A stretch of DNA of 64,000 nt, from the NCBI GenBank assembly GCA_016712745.1, contig JADJQN010000003.1, positions 1,302,001 through 1,366,000 on the forward strand, in the 5' to 3' direction. The position numbers and the translations under genes are program-made. Shown here in pieces: positions 34,285-42,276 of this stretch. The notes below the pieces were generated by a model that worked only from the letters and a program-made list of their open reading frames with translations, searched no databases and was not told the origin of the DNA. Every line of letters starts with the position of its first letter. The stretch's first letter is position 1. Source of the DNA: Sandaracinaceae bacterium (GTDB lineage: Bacteria > Myxococcota_A > Polyangia > Polyangiales > JADJQN01).

Positions 34285-35241
34285 ATGCCTGATGGGACGC
34301 ATCTTCGCGCGAATCGCATCGCTTCGATTCTCGTTGATCAGGTAAGCCGTGTGCTCGCAGGCAAGCGCGAGGTAGTCGAGCTTGCCGTCGTAGCGCTGCT
34401 CGCGCGCGGACACCTCTTGATCGAAGACGTTCCGGGCGTGGGCAAGACAACGCTCGCGCGTGCTCTCGCGAAGAGCATCGGTGTTTCATTTCGGCGCCTG
34501 CAGTTCACCTCCGACTTGATGCCCGCCGATGTGGTGGGCGGCAACGTTCTCGATCCGAAGACCGGAGCATTTTCGTTTCGACCGGGGCCGGTGTTTACGC
34601 ACGTGCTCCTGGCCGACGAAATCAATCGCACCACGCCTCGTACTCAAAGCGCGCTTCTCGAAGCAATGGATGAACGCCAGGTGAGCGTGGACGGCGTGAC
34701 GCACGCGCTACACGATCTTTTCTTCGTGGTAGCGACGCAGAACCCAGAAGAGTTCTATGGCACCTATCCTTTGCCGGAGTCGCAACTCGATCGCTTTTTG
34801 ATGCGCGTGCGGATTGGCTATCCATCCGTTGAAGTCGAACGCAGCGTCATCGCCAACAGGCGCGGCGGGGATCCGATGAGGGATCTTGCAAGCGTGGTGA
34901 GCGAAGAAGATCTCATTGCCGCGCAGGCTGACGTGAACGAAGTACGCGTCGACGACGCCGTTCTCGACTATCTCCACGCGCTCGTCTTACAAACGCGCGA
35001 ATCAACCTTACTGGAGCTCGGCGCATCGACGCGCGCGGCCCTGGCGCTCGAGCGCACCGTGCGAGCCTATGCTCTTGTAAAAGGAAGAGCCTTTGCATTG
35101 CCTGACGACGTAAAGGCGGTGGCATCCTCGGTTCTCGCGCACCGGGTACGCGTCGCAGGCGCCTCCAATCGCGCCCCGTCGGGTCGCGACGCCGAGCGCA
35201 TTATTCGCGAGCTGCTACAGGAGCTTGTCGTTCCGCTATGA
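34285..35241 (+). CDS. MoxR-family AAA+ ATPase
   Basis: A chaperone-type ATPase of 318 residues. Walker A GVGKTTLA (51-58), the MoxR segment RLQFTSDLMPADVVGG, Walker B HVLLADEINRTTPRTQSALL, sensor 1 FFVVATQNPEEFYGTYPLPE, and a C-terminal lid (about 230-318) are all present. MoxR proteins act on partners encoded beside them, here the DUF58 and transglutaminase genes, forming the common three-gene set. The stop overlaps the DUF58 start by 4 bp. Its exact target is not known for this group. Confidence 0.94.
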   Translation: MPDGTHLRANRIASILVDQVSRVLAGKREVVELAVVALLARGHLLIEDVPGVGKTTLARALAKSIGVSFRRLQFTSDLMPADVVGGNVLDPKTGAFSFRPGPVFTHVLLADEINRTTPRTQSALLEAMDERQVSVDGVTHALHDLFFVVATQNPEEFYGTYPLPESQLDRFLMRVRIGYPSVEVERSVIANRRGGDPMRDLASVVSEEDLIAAQADVNEVRVDDAVLDYLHALVLQTRESTLLELGASTRAALALERTVRAYALVKGRAFALPDDVKAVASSVLAHRVRVAGASNRAPSGRDAERIIRELLQELVVPL

Positions 35242-36281
35242 GCGAGCGCGCAGCGATGCGCGACCTGCGCGTTGTCGGCAAAGGCTCATCCTCGTGGGCG
35301 CGCCCACGATTGCGCACAACGCGCGAAGGAAAAGTCTTCATCGTGGTTACGTTGGGCGTCGGCGTAGCGGCCGTGAACACCGGCAATAACCTTCTCTATT
35401 TGATGCTCGGCTTCATGCTCAGCCTCATCATCCTCAGTGGCGTGATGAGCGAAATCGCGCTGCGCCATATCAAGATCGAGCGGCGACTGCCCACGCGTGC
35501 ATTTGCAGGCACCACGATGCTCGTCGAGATTGCGCTGACCAACTCCAAAAAGACACGCGCCAGCTATTCGCTCGAAGTCGAAGACCTTGTGTCCAATGTG
35601 CCGAGTGAACGTCGCTGTTACTTTCTAAAAGTGGGTCCCGACTCGGAGCAGGTTACGGCGTACAGGCGCGTGCACTCGCGTCGCGGCACGCTGACCTTCA
35701 CCGGGTTTCGATTGGCAACTCGTTACCCATTTGGTCTGTTCGAAAAGTGGCGAATCGTTCCTGGGGCTGGTGAGTTTGTCGTCTTCCCTGCACTCGCCGC
35801 ATCACCCGCGAGCTTGCCCTTGCCCGACCAAGCAGGCATCGACGGACGATCACGCCGGATAGGACGAGGCACCGAGATAGCCGGCCTTCGCGATCATCGA
35901 AGCGAAGACGAGATGCGAAATGTGCATTGGGGTCGCACGGCGTCGCTCGGTCGCATGGTCGTCCGCGAGCGAGAGCGCGAAGATGTTCGTCACGTCACGC
36001 TACTCGTGGACAACGCCCGGCCAAGCAACGCCGATGAGAAGTGGGCGAAGGCTTTCGAGCGCACGATCTCACAAGCAGCAACGCTCGCTGAGCAAGCCCT
36101 CGCGGAGGGCGCTTCCGTCGAGATCGCCTCACGCGCAAGTCGATCGCCGTTGGTAGCGGGAGGCAAGAGGCCCGATCCACTATGGCACTTTCTCGCGCTG
36201 CTAAGCGCGATCGATGGGGCCGACGCCAAGCCTTTCGACGTCGCGACTGGTGCGCGAGAGGTCGTTCTGGTGGCCGCATGA
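35238..36281 (+). CDS. DUF58-domain membrane protein
   Basis: The 347 residues have two hydrophobic helices near 35-75 (VFIVVTLGVGVAAVNTGNNLLYLMLGFML begins the segment) and the DUF58 core around RGTEIAGLRDHRSEDEMRNVHW, where the conserved Arg/Asp cluster precedes NVHWGRTASLGRMVVRE. A von Willebrand-like segment follows (VTLLVDNAR). Such proteins accompany MoxR ATPases and transglutaminases and are thought to work with them at the membrane. It starts and ends in 4-bp ATGA overlaps with both neighbours, so the three proteins are made together. Confidence 0.92.
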   Translation: MSERAAMRDLRVVGKGSSSWARPRLRTTREGKVFIVVTLGVGVAAVNTGNNLLYLMLGFMLSLIILSGVMSEIALRHIKIERRLPTRAFAGTTMLVEIALTNSKKTRASYSLEVEDLVSNVPSERRCYFLKVGPDSEQVTAYRRVHSRRGTLTFTGFRLATRYPFGLFEKWRIVPGAGEFVVFPALAASPASLPLPDQAGIDGRSRRIGRGTEIAGLRDHRSEDEMRNVHWGRTASLGRMVVREREREDVRHVTLLVDNARPSNADEKWAKAFERTISQAATLAEQALAEGASVEIASRASRSPLVAGGKRPDPLWHFLALLSAIDGADAKPFDVATGAREVVLVAA

Positions 36282-38428
36282 GCTTCTCGTCATTGCACAA
36301 GCTCGTGGCGTATTTGATCGCAGCGCTGGGTCTCTGGGCACTGTCCCTCGGCGCTGAGCTGTCGCCGATTGCGATGGCACTGATCGGTGTTCTCTATGTC
36401 GCGAGCTATTTCGTCGAACCATCGGCTGGGCACAAAGCGCGTTATGCGCGAGCGTGGAACGTTGCGCTGCTTGTCTTTCTTGCCGTTGAGGTCGCGCGCG
36501 GCATTATCGGAGAATCGGCTTTCGCGCTCGGACTCGAGTTCGTTGCCTTTCTTCAGATTTCGCGCCTCTTCAACCGTCATACCGCGCGTGAGTATCATCA
36601 GATCGCCGTGCTCGCCTTTTTGCACTTGATCGCCGGCACCGTTCTCTCGACAGAACTCTCCTACGCGTTTGTCTTTTTAGGTTTCGTCATCGTCACACCC
36701 TGGATGCTCGCCCTGTCACATCTACGCCGCGAGATCGAAGGGAACTACCCCGAAGAGCCTTCGAAAGATCGACGTGCAGTCGCCAACGTCTCGCGAGTTC
36801 TTGCATCGCGCCGCGTGGTGGGGTCCTCGTTTCTAGGTGGCACAGCGCTCATGGCCGTACCGATCTTCGCCATGACGGGCGCTCTCTTTCTTCTCTTTCC
36901 GCGCGTCGGGTTGGGCTTTCTCTCCTTTGGTCATGGCCGGAGCCAAGCCGTTGCCGGCTTCAGTGATCGCGTGGAGCTCGGCGGCTTTGGCGTGATCCGC
37001 GCAAACTCCGAAGTCGTGATGCGAATCACGGAAGCGCAGCAGTCGAAAGTGCTGCCTCTTGCAGCCAGTTATCGTCTTCGTGGAACGTCGTTCGACACTT
37101 ACAACGGGCGCTCTTGGACACGCTCCCCGATCGCAACGGTGTATCCCGGTCGCACCAACGAGCTATTTCCGATCACGCGATTGCCGGACGGCCACGACAC
37201 CTCACTTTCGATATCGCTCGAGCCCCTGCGTGAGCCAGTAGTTTTCCTGCCTGCCGACACAGTCTCGATCTTCGTTCCAATGCGCACGGCATCAGGCATC
37301 GGGCGTCCTCGCAGCATCGTCATCAGCGAAGACAGCGAAGTGCGTTACCGCGACGCCGATGATGTTGGCTTGACCTATACGGTTTACCTCGCACCGTCCC
37401 GTCGCGCGCTTCCTGAACACGAGACGGACACACAGATCTACTCGGCAGTGCCCGCTCATCACGAGCGCGTCGCAGCGTTGGCGCGCACGATCGTCGGAAA
37501 TGCATCGACCGCGTTCGAGAAAACCGAGCGCATCCTGCACTACCTGCGGGACTCGGGCCGCTACCGCTACACGCTGCAGCAACCAGACATAGGCAATCAG
37601 CAGCCGCTCGATGCCTTTCTCTTCGCAGCGAAAGCTGGGCATTGCGAGTACTTCTCAACGGCGATGGCGATCTTGTTACGCGCGGTCGGCGTGCCGTCGC
37701 GAAACGTGACGGGCTTTCTTGGCGGACGCTACAACCCCTACGGCAATTACTACGTACTGCGTCAAGGTGATGCGCATAGCTGGGTCGAGGCCTTGATCCC
37801 AGGCGTAGGTTGGCAGACCTACGATCCCACGCCGCCCTCACGCGAAGCGTTTGGACCGGAGGAAGGCTCGCTCCGTGTTCTACACGAGATGATCGACGCC
37901 TTGCGGGCGCGCTGGACTGAGCGCGTCGTAGGTTTCGACCTCGGAGCGCAGATGAAGTTTTTTCGCAGTCTCTCTCGCCTCGTTTCAGGCTCGCGTGACC
38001 CCGGACATCAGCGAGGCCTTTCGCCGACGGACGAAGCACAGGCAGAATGGAGCAACGCGACACGCTACACATTGATCGCCGTGGTGGCTCTCGTCGCACT
38101 CTTGCTCGTCGCCCGCTATCTCCGTCGGCGCGCAGTCGCGGGCACAACCACGCAACTACGCACGCTTCCGCTCGCTCGCGCCACCGCGCGCACGCTCTAC
38201 GAAGAGCTAGACCACGCGCTCGCGCGAGCCGGACACGCCCGCCCCTCATCGACGACTCCCCTCGAGCACGCGCAGGCCCTTCGCGCAAAGAGCTTTCTCG
38301 GCGCGCCTCTCGTGGACGACATCACGCACGCCTACGTCGCTTCACGATACGGCGACCAAGCGCTGAGCCCCGAACAGATCCGCGTTCTGCGTGAGAAGAT
38401 TGCAAAGCTTGCGCGCCCGCCCACGTAG
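36278..38428 (+). CDS. TgpA-like membrane transglutaminase (DUF3488 N-terminus)
   Basis: The ATG at 36278 overlaps the DUF58 stop; an earlier start would add an Arg-rich non-conserved stretch. The first 220 or so residues are a set of hydrophobic helices (DUF3488 type). The periplasmic transglutaminase domain has the triad Cys456 in AGHCEYFSTAMAILLRAVGV, His500 in GDAHSWVEA and Asp516 in QTYDPTPP. A further helix at about 590-612 and a cytoplasmic helical C-terminus (DUF4129-like) bring it to 716 residues. It probably cross-links or cleaves amide bonds in the envelope. A palindromic hairpin begins 11 bp after the stop. Confidence 0.93.
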   Translation: MSFSSLHKLVAYLIAALGLWALSLGAELSPIAMALIGVLYVASYFVEPSAGHKARYARAWNVALLVFLAVEVARGIIGESAFALGLEFVAFLQISRLFNRHTAREYHQIAVLAFLHLIAGTVLSTELSYAFVFLGFVIVTPWMLALSHLRREIEGNYPEEPSKDRRAVANVSRVLASRRVVGSSFLGGTALMAVPIFAMTGALFLLFPRVGLGFLSFGHGRSQAVAGFSDRVELGGFGVIRANSEVVMRITEAQQSKVLPLAASYRLRGTSFDTYNGRSWTRSPIATVYPGRTNELFPITRLPDGHDTSLSISLEPLREPVVFLPADTVSIFVPMRTASGIGRPRSIVISEDSEVRYRDADDVGLTYTVYLAPSRRALPEHETDTQIYSAVPAHHERVAALARTIVGNASTAFEKTERILHYLRDSGRYRYTLQQPDIGNQQPLDAFLFAAKAGHCEYFSTAMAILLRAVGVPSRNVTGFLGGRYNPYGNYYVLRQGDAHSWVEALIPGVGWQTYDPTPPSREAFGPEEGSLRVLHEMIDALRARWTERVVGFDLGAQMKFFRSLSRLVSGSRDPGHQRGLSPTDEAQAEWSNATRYTLIAVVALVALLLVARYLRRRAVAGTTTQLRTLPLARATARTLYEELDHALARAGHARPSSTTPLEHAQALRAKSFLGAPLVDDITHAYVASRYGDQALSPEQIRVLREKIAKLARPPT

Positions 38429-38438
38429 CGAGAGACGT

Positions 38439-38506
38439 GGGGACGATCGGTGAAATAGTGAAATAGCAGTTGCGAACGCTATTTCACTATTTCACCGATC
38501 GTCCCC
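38439..38506. repeat. Perfect 29-bp inverted repeat, copy A of the GGGGACGATCGG palindrome
   Basis: Left arm 38439-38467, right arm 38478-38506, 10-nt loop AGTTGCGAAC. The arms are perfectly complementary and contain an internal 8-bp direct duplication (GTGAAATA twice). Copy B at 40732-40805 has the same arms with two mismatches. It could act as a strong RNA hairpin after the transglutaminase gene, but there is no T-run, and the second copy argues for a dispersed REP/MITE-like element. Confidence 0.9.
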
Positions 38507-38783
38507 GATTTTGTGGGGCACTTGAGCGGAGACTAATCGATGAAGTGTGGCGGCGACTGCGACACACACAGAGTGTGGCTGCGACTGACGCCTGCGGTCT
38601 CAACATGCCGTGGCTCTCTCAAATCATTTTCCGCGATGCACCCGTGCTGCGCTCAATTGCTCGAAGCGCTTAAGCGGACACTTAAGCAATCACGTGGCCA
38701 ACTCGCTCGCCATCTGCGCGTTGCGAGATCGTTTTGTATTAAGCGGGTGCGAGAACGGCGCGACTCTTGCTCTAGCTCACCGC
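38507..38783. other. Intergenic region, no supported gene
   Basis: Between the hairpin and the next lipoprotein start. Several short open frames exist but none has a signal peptide, domain or ribosome-binding site. A near repeat of GTGGCGGCGACTGCGAC and GTGTGGCTGCGACTG around 38546-38592 is the only structure noticed. The promoter of the downstream lipoprotein should be here. Confidence 0.5.
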
Positions 38784-38786
38784 ATG

Positions 38787-38792
38787 AAAGGA
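38787..38792 (+). promoter_or_regulatory. Ribosome-binding site of the frameshifted lipoprotein gene
   Basis: AAAGGA 9 bp before the ATG at 38802. Supports that start over the ATG at 38784, which lies only just upstream of the site. Confidence 0.5.
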
Positions 38793-38801
38793 TCTCTCAC
38801 C

Positions 38802-39879
38802 ATGCTAACTCGTCGCTTTTGGTTTGCTGGACTCACCGCCGCGCTTTCGTCAGTCGCTCTCGTCGGTTGCATGAGCGAAGTAGCGTCGTCCGAGGACGAT
38901 GCCGAAGACACGTTCTTTGATGGCAAGGGAGATCGCGCAGGCCTCGTCGATCACTCCTCGTCGCTGCAAGAGACTGGTCACATCGGTGCACCTTTCACAT
39001 CGGCGATGCGTGCGCATGCCTGGAAGGTCACGCTCGGAACGGAGGAGCATGTGTCGATTCACACTTCGCTCTTCATGGGGGACGAGGGGGCCCGAAGTTG
39101 ACACCGTGCTCTATCTCTACGAGCAGCAAGAGGACGGCGGATGGGGCCACTATCTGCGCAAGAACAACAACACCCAGGGTACAAAGTGGTCGAGCATCGA
39201 GACCGATCTTGAGCCCGGTGTCTATCGTGTGATTGTCGCCGCAGCGTCGAGCTCTGTGCGCGGCGACTTTGCTGTGAACTTTGCGTGCGCCGACAACTAC
39301 TGCGACCGCTATGCGCCGCCGGTCGGCGAAATTGAGGAGCCCGGAGTGGGCACCCCCGACCAACCGCGCAACGGCACGGTGTCTTTCGAGGTACCGCTGC
39401 AAACTCAAGATGGCACTCTCCTGAGCGCATTCAACTCGTACCTTCGCGACGCCGGCCTAGAAGAGTTCCCCGACTACGTCACGGTCTCGAGCTCAAGCCG
39501 CACGCCTGCGGCAGAGTTTGAACACTTTGCAAGCCATGCGGATAGCGAAGAGGTGCTCGCCGTGACCGATTCGGAGATCTCCCGATACGGCGATCCCGCG
39601 CTCTACCTCGAGAATGGCTTCTGCTACAGGGGCGTGAGTTCCGCGCTCGCACTGTTCACGGCCGACTTCTCCGACAACATCTTCTCTGACCAGTACGTTG
39701 TCGGCGGTTGGCGCGCCGGCAGTCTCTCTGCCTACGGTGATTGGCACGAGCCGACTGAAAGCAGTGGCGACCTCGATGAGTGGAACGAGTTCGATGCCAA
39801 CGCTGGCGAAGTCATGATCATCTTCTCGACAGACGACAACGGCACTCCGGAGTTTGCCTCCATCCCCCGTTGCAACTAG
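38802..39879 (+). pseudogene. Lipoprotein gene split by a 1-nt frameshift in a G-run
   Basis: The first frame encodes a signal peptide MLTRRFWFAGLTAALSSVALVGC and a pre-peptidase-like beta domain (HIGAPFTSAMRAHAWKVTLG), then stops at 39099-39101. The second frame continues the same domain (PEVDTVLYLYEQQEDGG, LEPGVYRVIVAAAS, NFACADNYC) and runs to 39879 with a Ser/Glu-rich C-terminal domain. Removing one G from either G5 run (39077-39081 or 39086-39090) joins them into one lipoprotein of about 358 residues reading DEGPEVDTVLYL. This is either a genuine frameshift mutation or a homopolymer sequencing error; the intact downstream codon pattern favours error or a very recent event. Function unknown, probably surface or periplasmic. 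Confidence 0.75.
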
Positions 39880-39954
39880 ATCAACCTGCGCTCTTTCACG
39901 TGCGCCCCGATGCTGGGGCGCGCGTGGTGCGTTGCGGTCGAACATCGCAGCCAC

Positions 39955-40569
39955 TCACCCGCCGCGGTAGCCCGAACGTTTCGCACGATCTCCCTCAGCC
40001 AGCACGGGCAAGATCCCCGAAAGCAAAAATACGTACGCAAAAGGAAAGGTCAACGCAGGCGCCGCGATCGCCCAACGAAGCGAGCCGAAGTAAATGTCCG
40101 CTGCCCCCCCAAGCGCGGCCGCTAAAAGTGTCGCAACGGACGCCCACATCAACGTACGCGGACCTCGCGTGGCGCGAGTCTTGGCTTCCTGCATGGCAGC
40201 GAGCAAGTCGCGGAGCTTGGCCACGCCGTCCTTCAGCTTCGTTACATCGCTCTCTGCTTCTTCAACGCGAACGCGCAAGCCCACGCCTTGACTGCGATAT
40301 GAATCGTCACGGGCCGGTTCTTCGGCACGTGGCATCGACGCGGCGTTCGCCGCATCCTCCTCGGGAGGATTGTCGCGTTGGCGAATGTAGAGAGCCTCGA
40401 GCGCGGCCTTACGAAAGTGTTCCAGTTCAGCGGTCGCACGGAGTAGCTCTGCGCGCTCGCTCTGAAGCGCGGCACGCTCTGCGCTTAACTGCTCAAGCCG
40501 GTGATCGAGCCGCTCTAGCGCGTCCGCGTGCTCTTCGCGTGTTGCTTGCTTGTCTTTCGCTCGCTCCAC
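39955..40569 (-). CDS. Coiled-coil protein with two C-terminal membrane helices
   Basis: GTG start. The 204 residues begin with a charged coiled coil (about 10-65: ALERLDHRLEQLSAERAALQ continuing ERAELLRATAELEHF), an acidic linker, and a second coiled coil (about 103-130: EEAESDVTKLKDGVAKLRDL). Two hydrophobic helices close the protein near 143-160 (LMWASVATLLAAALGG) and 170-190. The likely topology is a cytoplasmic coil anchored by a hairpin. No family recognised. It lies between the two GGGGACGATCGG palindromes, 75 bp from the convergent lipoprotein end. Confidence 0.7.
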   Translation of the reverse strand: MERAKDKQATREEHADALERLDHRLEQLSAERAALQSERAELLRATAELEHFRKAALEALYIRQRDNPPEEDAANAASMPRAEEPARDDSYRSQGVGLRVRVEEAESDVTKLKDGVAKLRDLLAAMQEAKTRATRGPRTLMWASVATLLAAALGGAADIYFGSLRWAIAAPALTFPFAYVFLLSGILPVLAEGDRAKRSGYRGG

Positions 40570-40731
40570 GTGATCTACATCCTACATCAAAGCCTTTGCC
40601 GATCGAGCCGTCACTCCAACTGCTAGTGAGGACTGGGCCCTTCGCGCAGCTGTGGTGTCCCGGTCTGCGCATCCGGTCACCGCAGTACCACCGGTCGTTT
40701 GACGTTCAAAGCGACGTATCGGCCAGCGAGC

Positions 40732-40805
40732 GGGGACGATCGGTGAAATAGTGAAATAGCGATCACGCCGAGTTTCCCTATTTCCCTATTTCACCGATCG
40801 TCCCC
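40732..40805. repeat. Copy B of the GGGGACGATCGG palindrome
   Basis: Left arm 40732-40760 is identical to the left arm of copy A. The right arm, 40777-40805, differs from perfect complementarity at two positions (ATTTCCC in place of ATTTCAC, and the innermost base). The loop is 16 nt and unrelated to that of copy A, so the arms are what is conserved. Located in the gap between the coiled-coil gene and the split gene at 40838-41553. Confidence 0.9.
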
Positions 40806-40837
40806 GGCCATCGGCTCTTTGCGGGTGGTCAGCGCGC

Positions 40838-41296
40838 CTATCTCTGGACGGGAGGCGCGCTCGCGGGCGGGCGTCGCGACCAATCGCTCATGGCGAGCTG
40901 GTTATTCTCGTAGGACAGCACGGCGTACATGGGGCGTCGCGCTTGCGACGTGACGAGCACGTGGTTGTCGTCGATCTGAGTAAACGTCGACCGATCAGTC
41001 GTAGCGTTAACCACCTGGCGAAGGAGCTCAATGGGGCCGTCCCTAGGCACACTCACGATGTTCGCGATGATTTCCCGGCGGCGCGCATTGTCCGGACTCT
41101 CGCCGTCCCCTTGTACCATCGGAAAAATCTTTCCACCGATTCGCAACGGAGCGAGCCACTCCACGTTCGTTGCTCTGCCCTCGAGGACCGACGAGAAGAA
41201 CACGATCCGCGTGATCCACCCCTGCGCTTTGTGACATGCAATCGCGAGCGCTGATTGCGAGCCGTCGCTTCGGAGTGGTGTATTGGGGCCGGTCAA
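40838..41296 (-). CDS. Probable 3' part of a split secreted protein
   Basis: A 152-residue frame starting, if independent, at TTG 41296, which overlaps the preceding stop as TTGA. It has no signal peptide. The sequence (WITRIVFFSSVLEGRATNVE, LAPLRIGGKIFPMVQGDGES) looks like a real globular protein with even amino-acid composition. Adding one T to the TTT run at the junction would fuse it to the upstream frame as DDELLIVLTGPNTPL, continuing an FG-GAP-like Asp loop. I therefore think it is the C-terminal part of one secreted protein interrupted by a 1-nt deletion. Translational coupling through TTGA is the alternative. Confidence 0.55.
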   Translation of the reverse strand: MTGPNTPLRSDGSQSALAIACHKAQGWITRIVFFSSVLEGRATNVEWLAPLRIGGKIFPMVQGDGESPDNARRREIIANIVSVPRDGPIELLRQVVNATTDRSTFTQIDDNHVLVTSQARRPMYAVLSYENNQLAMSDWSRRPPASAPPVQR

Positions 41297-41553
41297 ACGA
41301 TGAGCAGCTCATCGTCCCTGCCGTCGCCGTCAACATCGACAGTGTGCTGCACTGTTGCAGTCGCACCGGCCGCAATGGTGGCGTCGCGTGTTGGATGGAC
41401 GCCGCGCACTACAAAGCGTGCATCGTCGCTGTTGCCTGAAACAGGCAGGCTCATTTGCGCGCTCGATGGCGCAGCGGACAAGCACTGCAGCAAAACGACG
41501 AGAGGGAAGGTCAATGCGAAAACGTCACGGCTGGATCGGTGCTGGGTTTTCAT
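41293..41553 (-). CDS. Probable 5' part of a split secreted protein
   Basis: The ATG at 41553 begins an 86-residue product with a Sec signal peptide (FALTFPLVVLLQCLSAAPSSAQ, cleavage after SAQ). The mature part has VQHTVDVDGDGRDDELLIV, an Asp-rich FG-GAP/VCBS-type calcium loop cut off right after the strand by the stop codon. Such a loop is never the natural end of a blade, which supports the view that the frame should continue into the overlapping downstream frame. In-frame starts further upstream only add an Arg-rich tail. Confidence 0.55.
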   Translation of the reverse strand: MKTQHRSSRDVFALTFPLVVLLQCLSAAPSSAQMSLPVSGNSDDARFVVRGVHPTRDATIAAGATATVQHTVDVDGDGRDDELLIV

Positions 41554-41691
41554 GGTCCGATCGTTTCTAATAAAAACAGCGCTCCGACACAAGGCCCCAT
41601 TGCGCAGGCGTCTGCGCGGTCGCTGCGGACCCACTCGATCGTGTGATCAAGCATGCGCGCTTCCCCTGCCTCGAAATACCGCCGTCTACAT

Positions 41692-42108
41692 ATGAGGGGT
41701 GGTTCGTGCTACGCGGCTCGCATCTTGCGCCGCTTCGCTTCACTGGCCCACGTGTTCGCCGTCATCTGGACGCTTCTGGTAGCGTCCCAGGCAATCGCGC
41801 AGCACACGGGCGGCAGTCTTGGCGGCTCACATTTTGGCGACCATTCTAGTCGCGTTGGTGGAGGCTCGCATTACGGCGGCGGCGGGCGCTCGTTGTCAAC
41901 GTGGGAGACGCGGGACGGAAGCCGCTACCGCTCCACACCGCTTCGCGACAACGACAATCAGACGGATGCGTTTCTGATCGCGGCCGGTGTGGGCTTTGCT
42001 TCGCTTGCGACGATTGGAATCGCTCTACTTGTCAGCATTCGGAAACGCGGTTCAGTCATCGTGCAAAGCAACGTGGGTAGCGACGATTCGAACAGAAAGT
42101 CGACGTAG
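41692..42108 (+). CDS. Small secreted Gly-rich membrane protein
   Basis: Starting at ATG 41692 the product has 138 residues: an N-terminal signal (VFAVIWTLLVASQAIAQ), a Gly/Ser/His-rich segment (GGSLGGSHFGDHSSRVGGGS), and one membrane helix near 91-112 (FLIAAGVGFASLATIGIALLV), with a short tail. The layout is like the N-terminal part of DUF1517-type proteins, but the usual large C-terminal domain is missing. It may be a truncated member or a small protein of its own. No neighbour gives a functional hint. Confidence 0.5.
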   Translation: MRGGSCYAARILRRFASLAHVFAVIWTLLVASQAIAQHTGGSLGGSHFGDHSSRVGGGSHYGGGGRSLSTWETRDGSRYRSTPLRDNDNQTDAFLIAAGVGFASLATIGIALLVSIRKRGSVIVQSNVGSDDSNRKST

Positions 42109-42276
42109 CCCAACCACGCCAGCGCAGCAACCACAACTCTTCCTAATCGGAGCGGAAGTCACGATGGTGGCGCCGAAGCTACGGCAGAAACTGCGATGGG
42201 CTCTCTTGCGGTGAGAGGCTCGCTCGTGGTGCTGGCCCTTCTTGTGCTCTCTGCTCAAAGCCGCGGCGAGCGCAGC

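Noticed and set aside
38468..38477. Rho-independent terminator after the transglutaminase gene
   Set aside because: The hairpin is strong but no T-run follows either side, and the same palindrome recurs elsewhere, so a repeat element is the better call.
39077..39090. Programmed ribosomal frameshift in the lipoprotein gene
   Set aside because: No slippery heptamer, pseudoknot or known frameshifted family; mutation or sequencing error is simpler.
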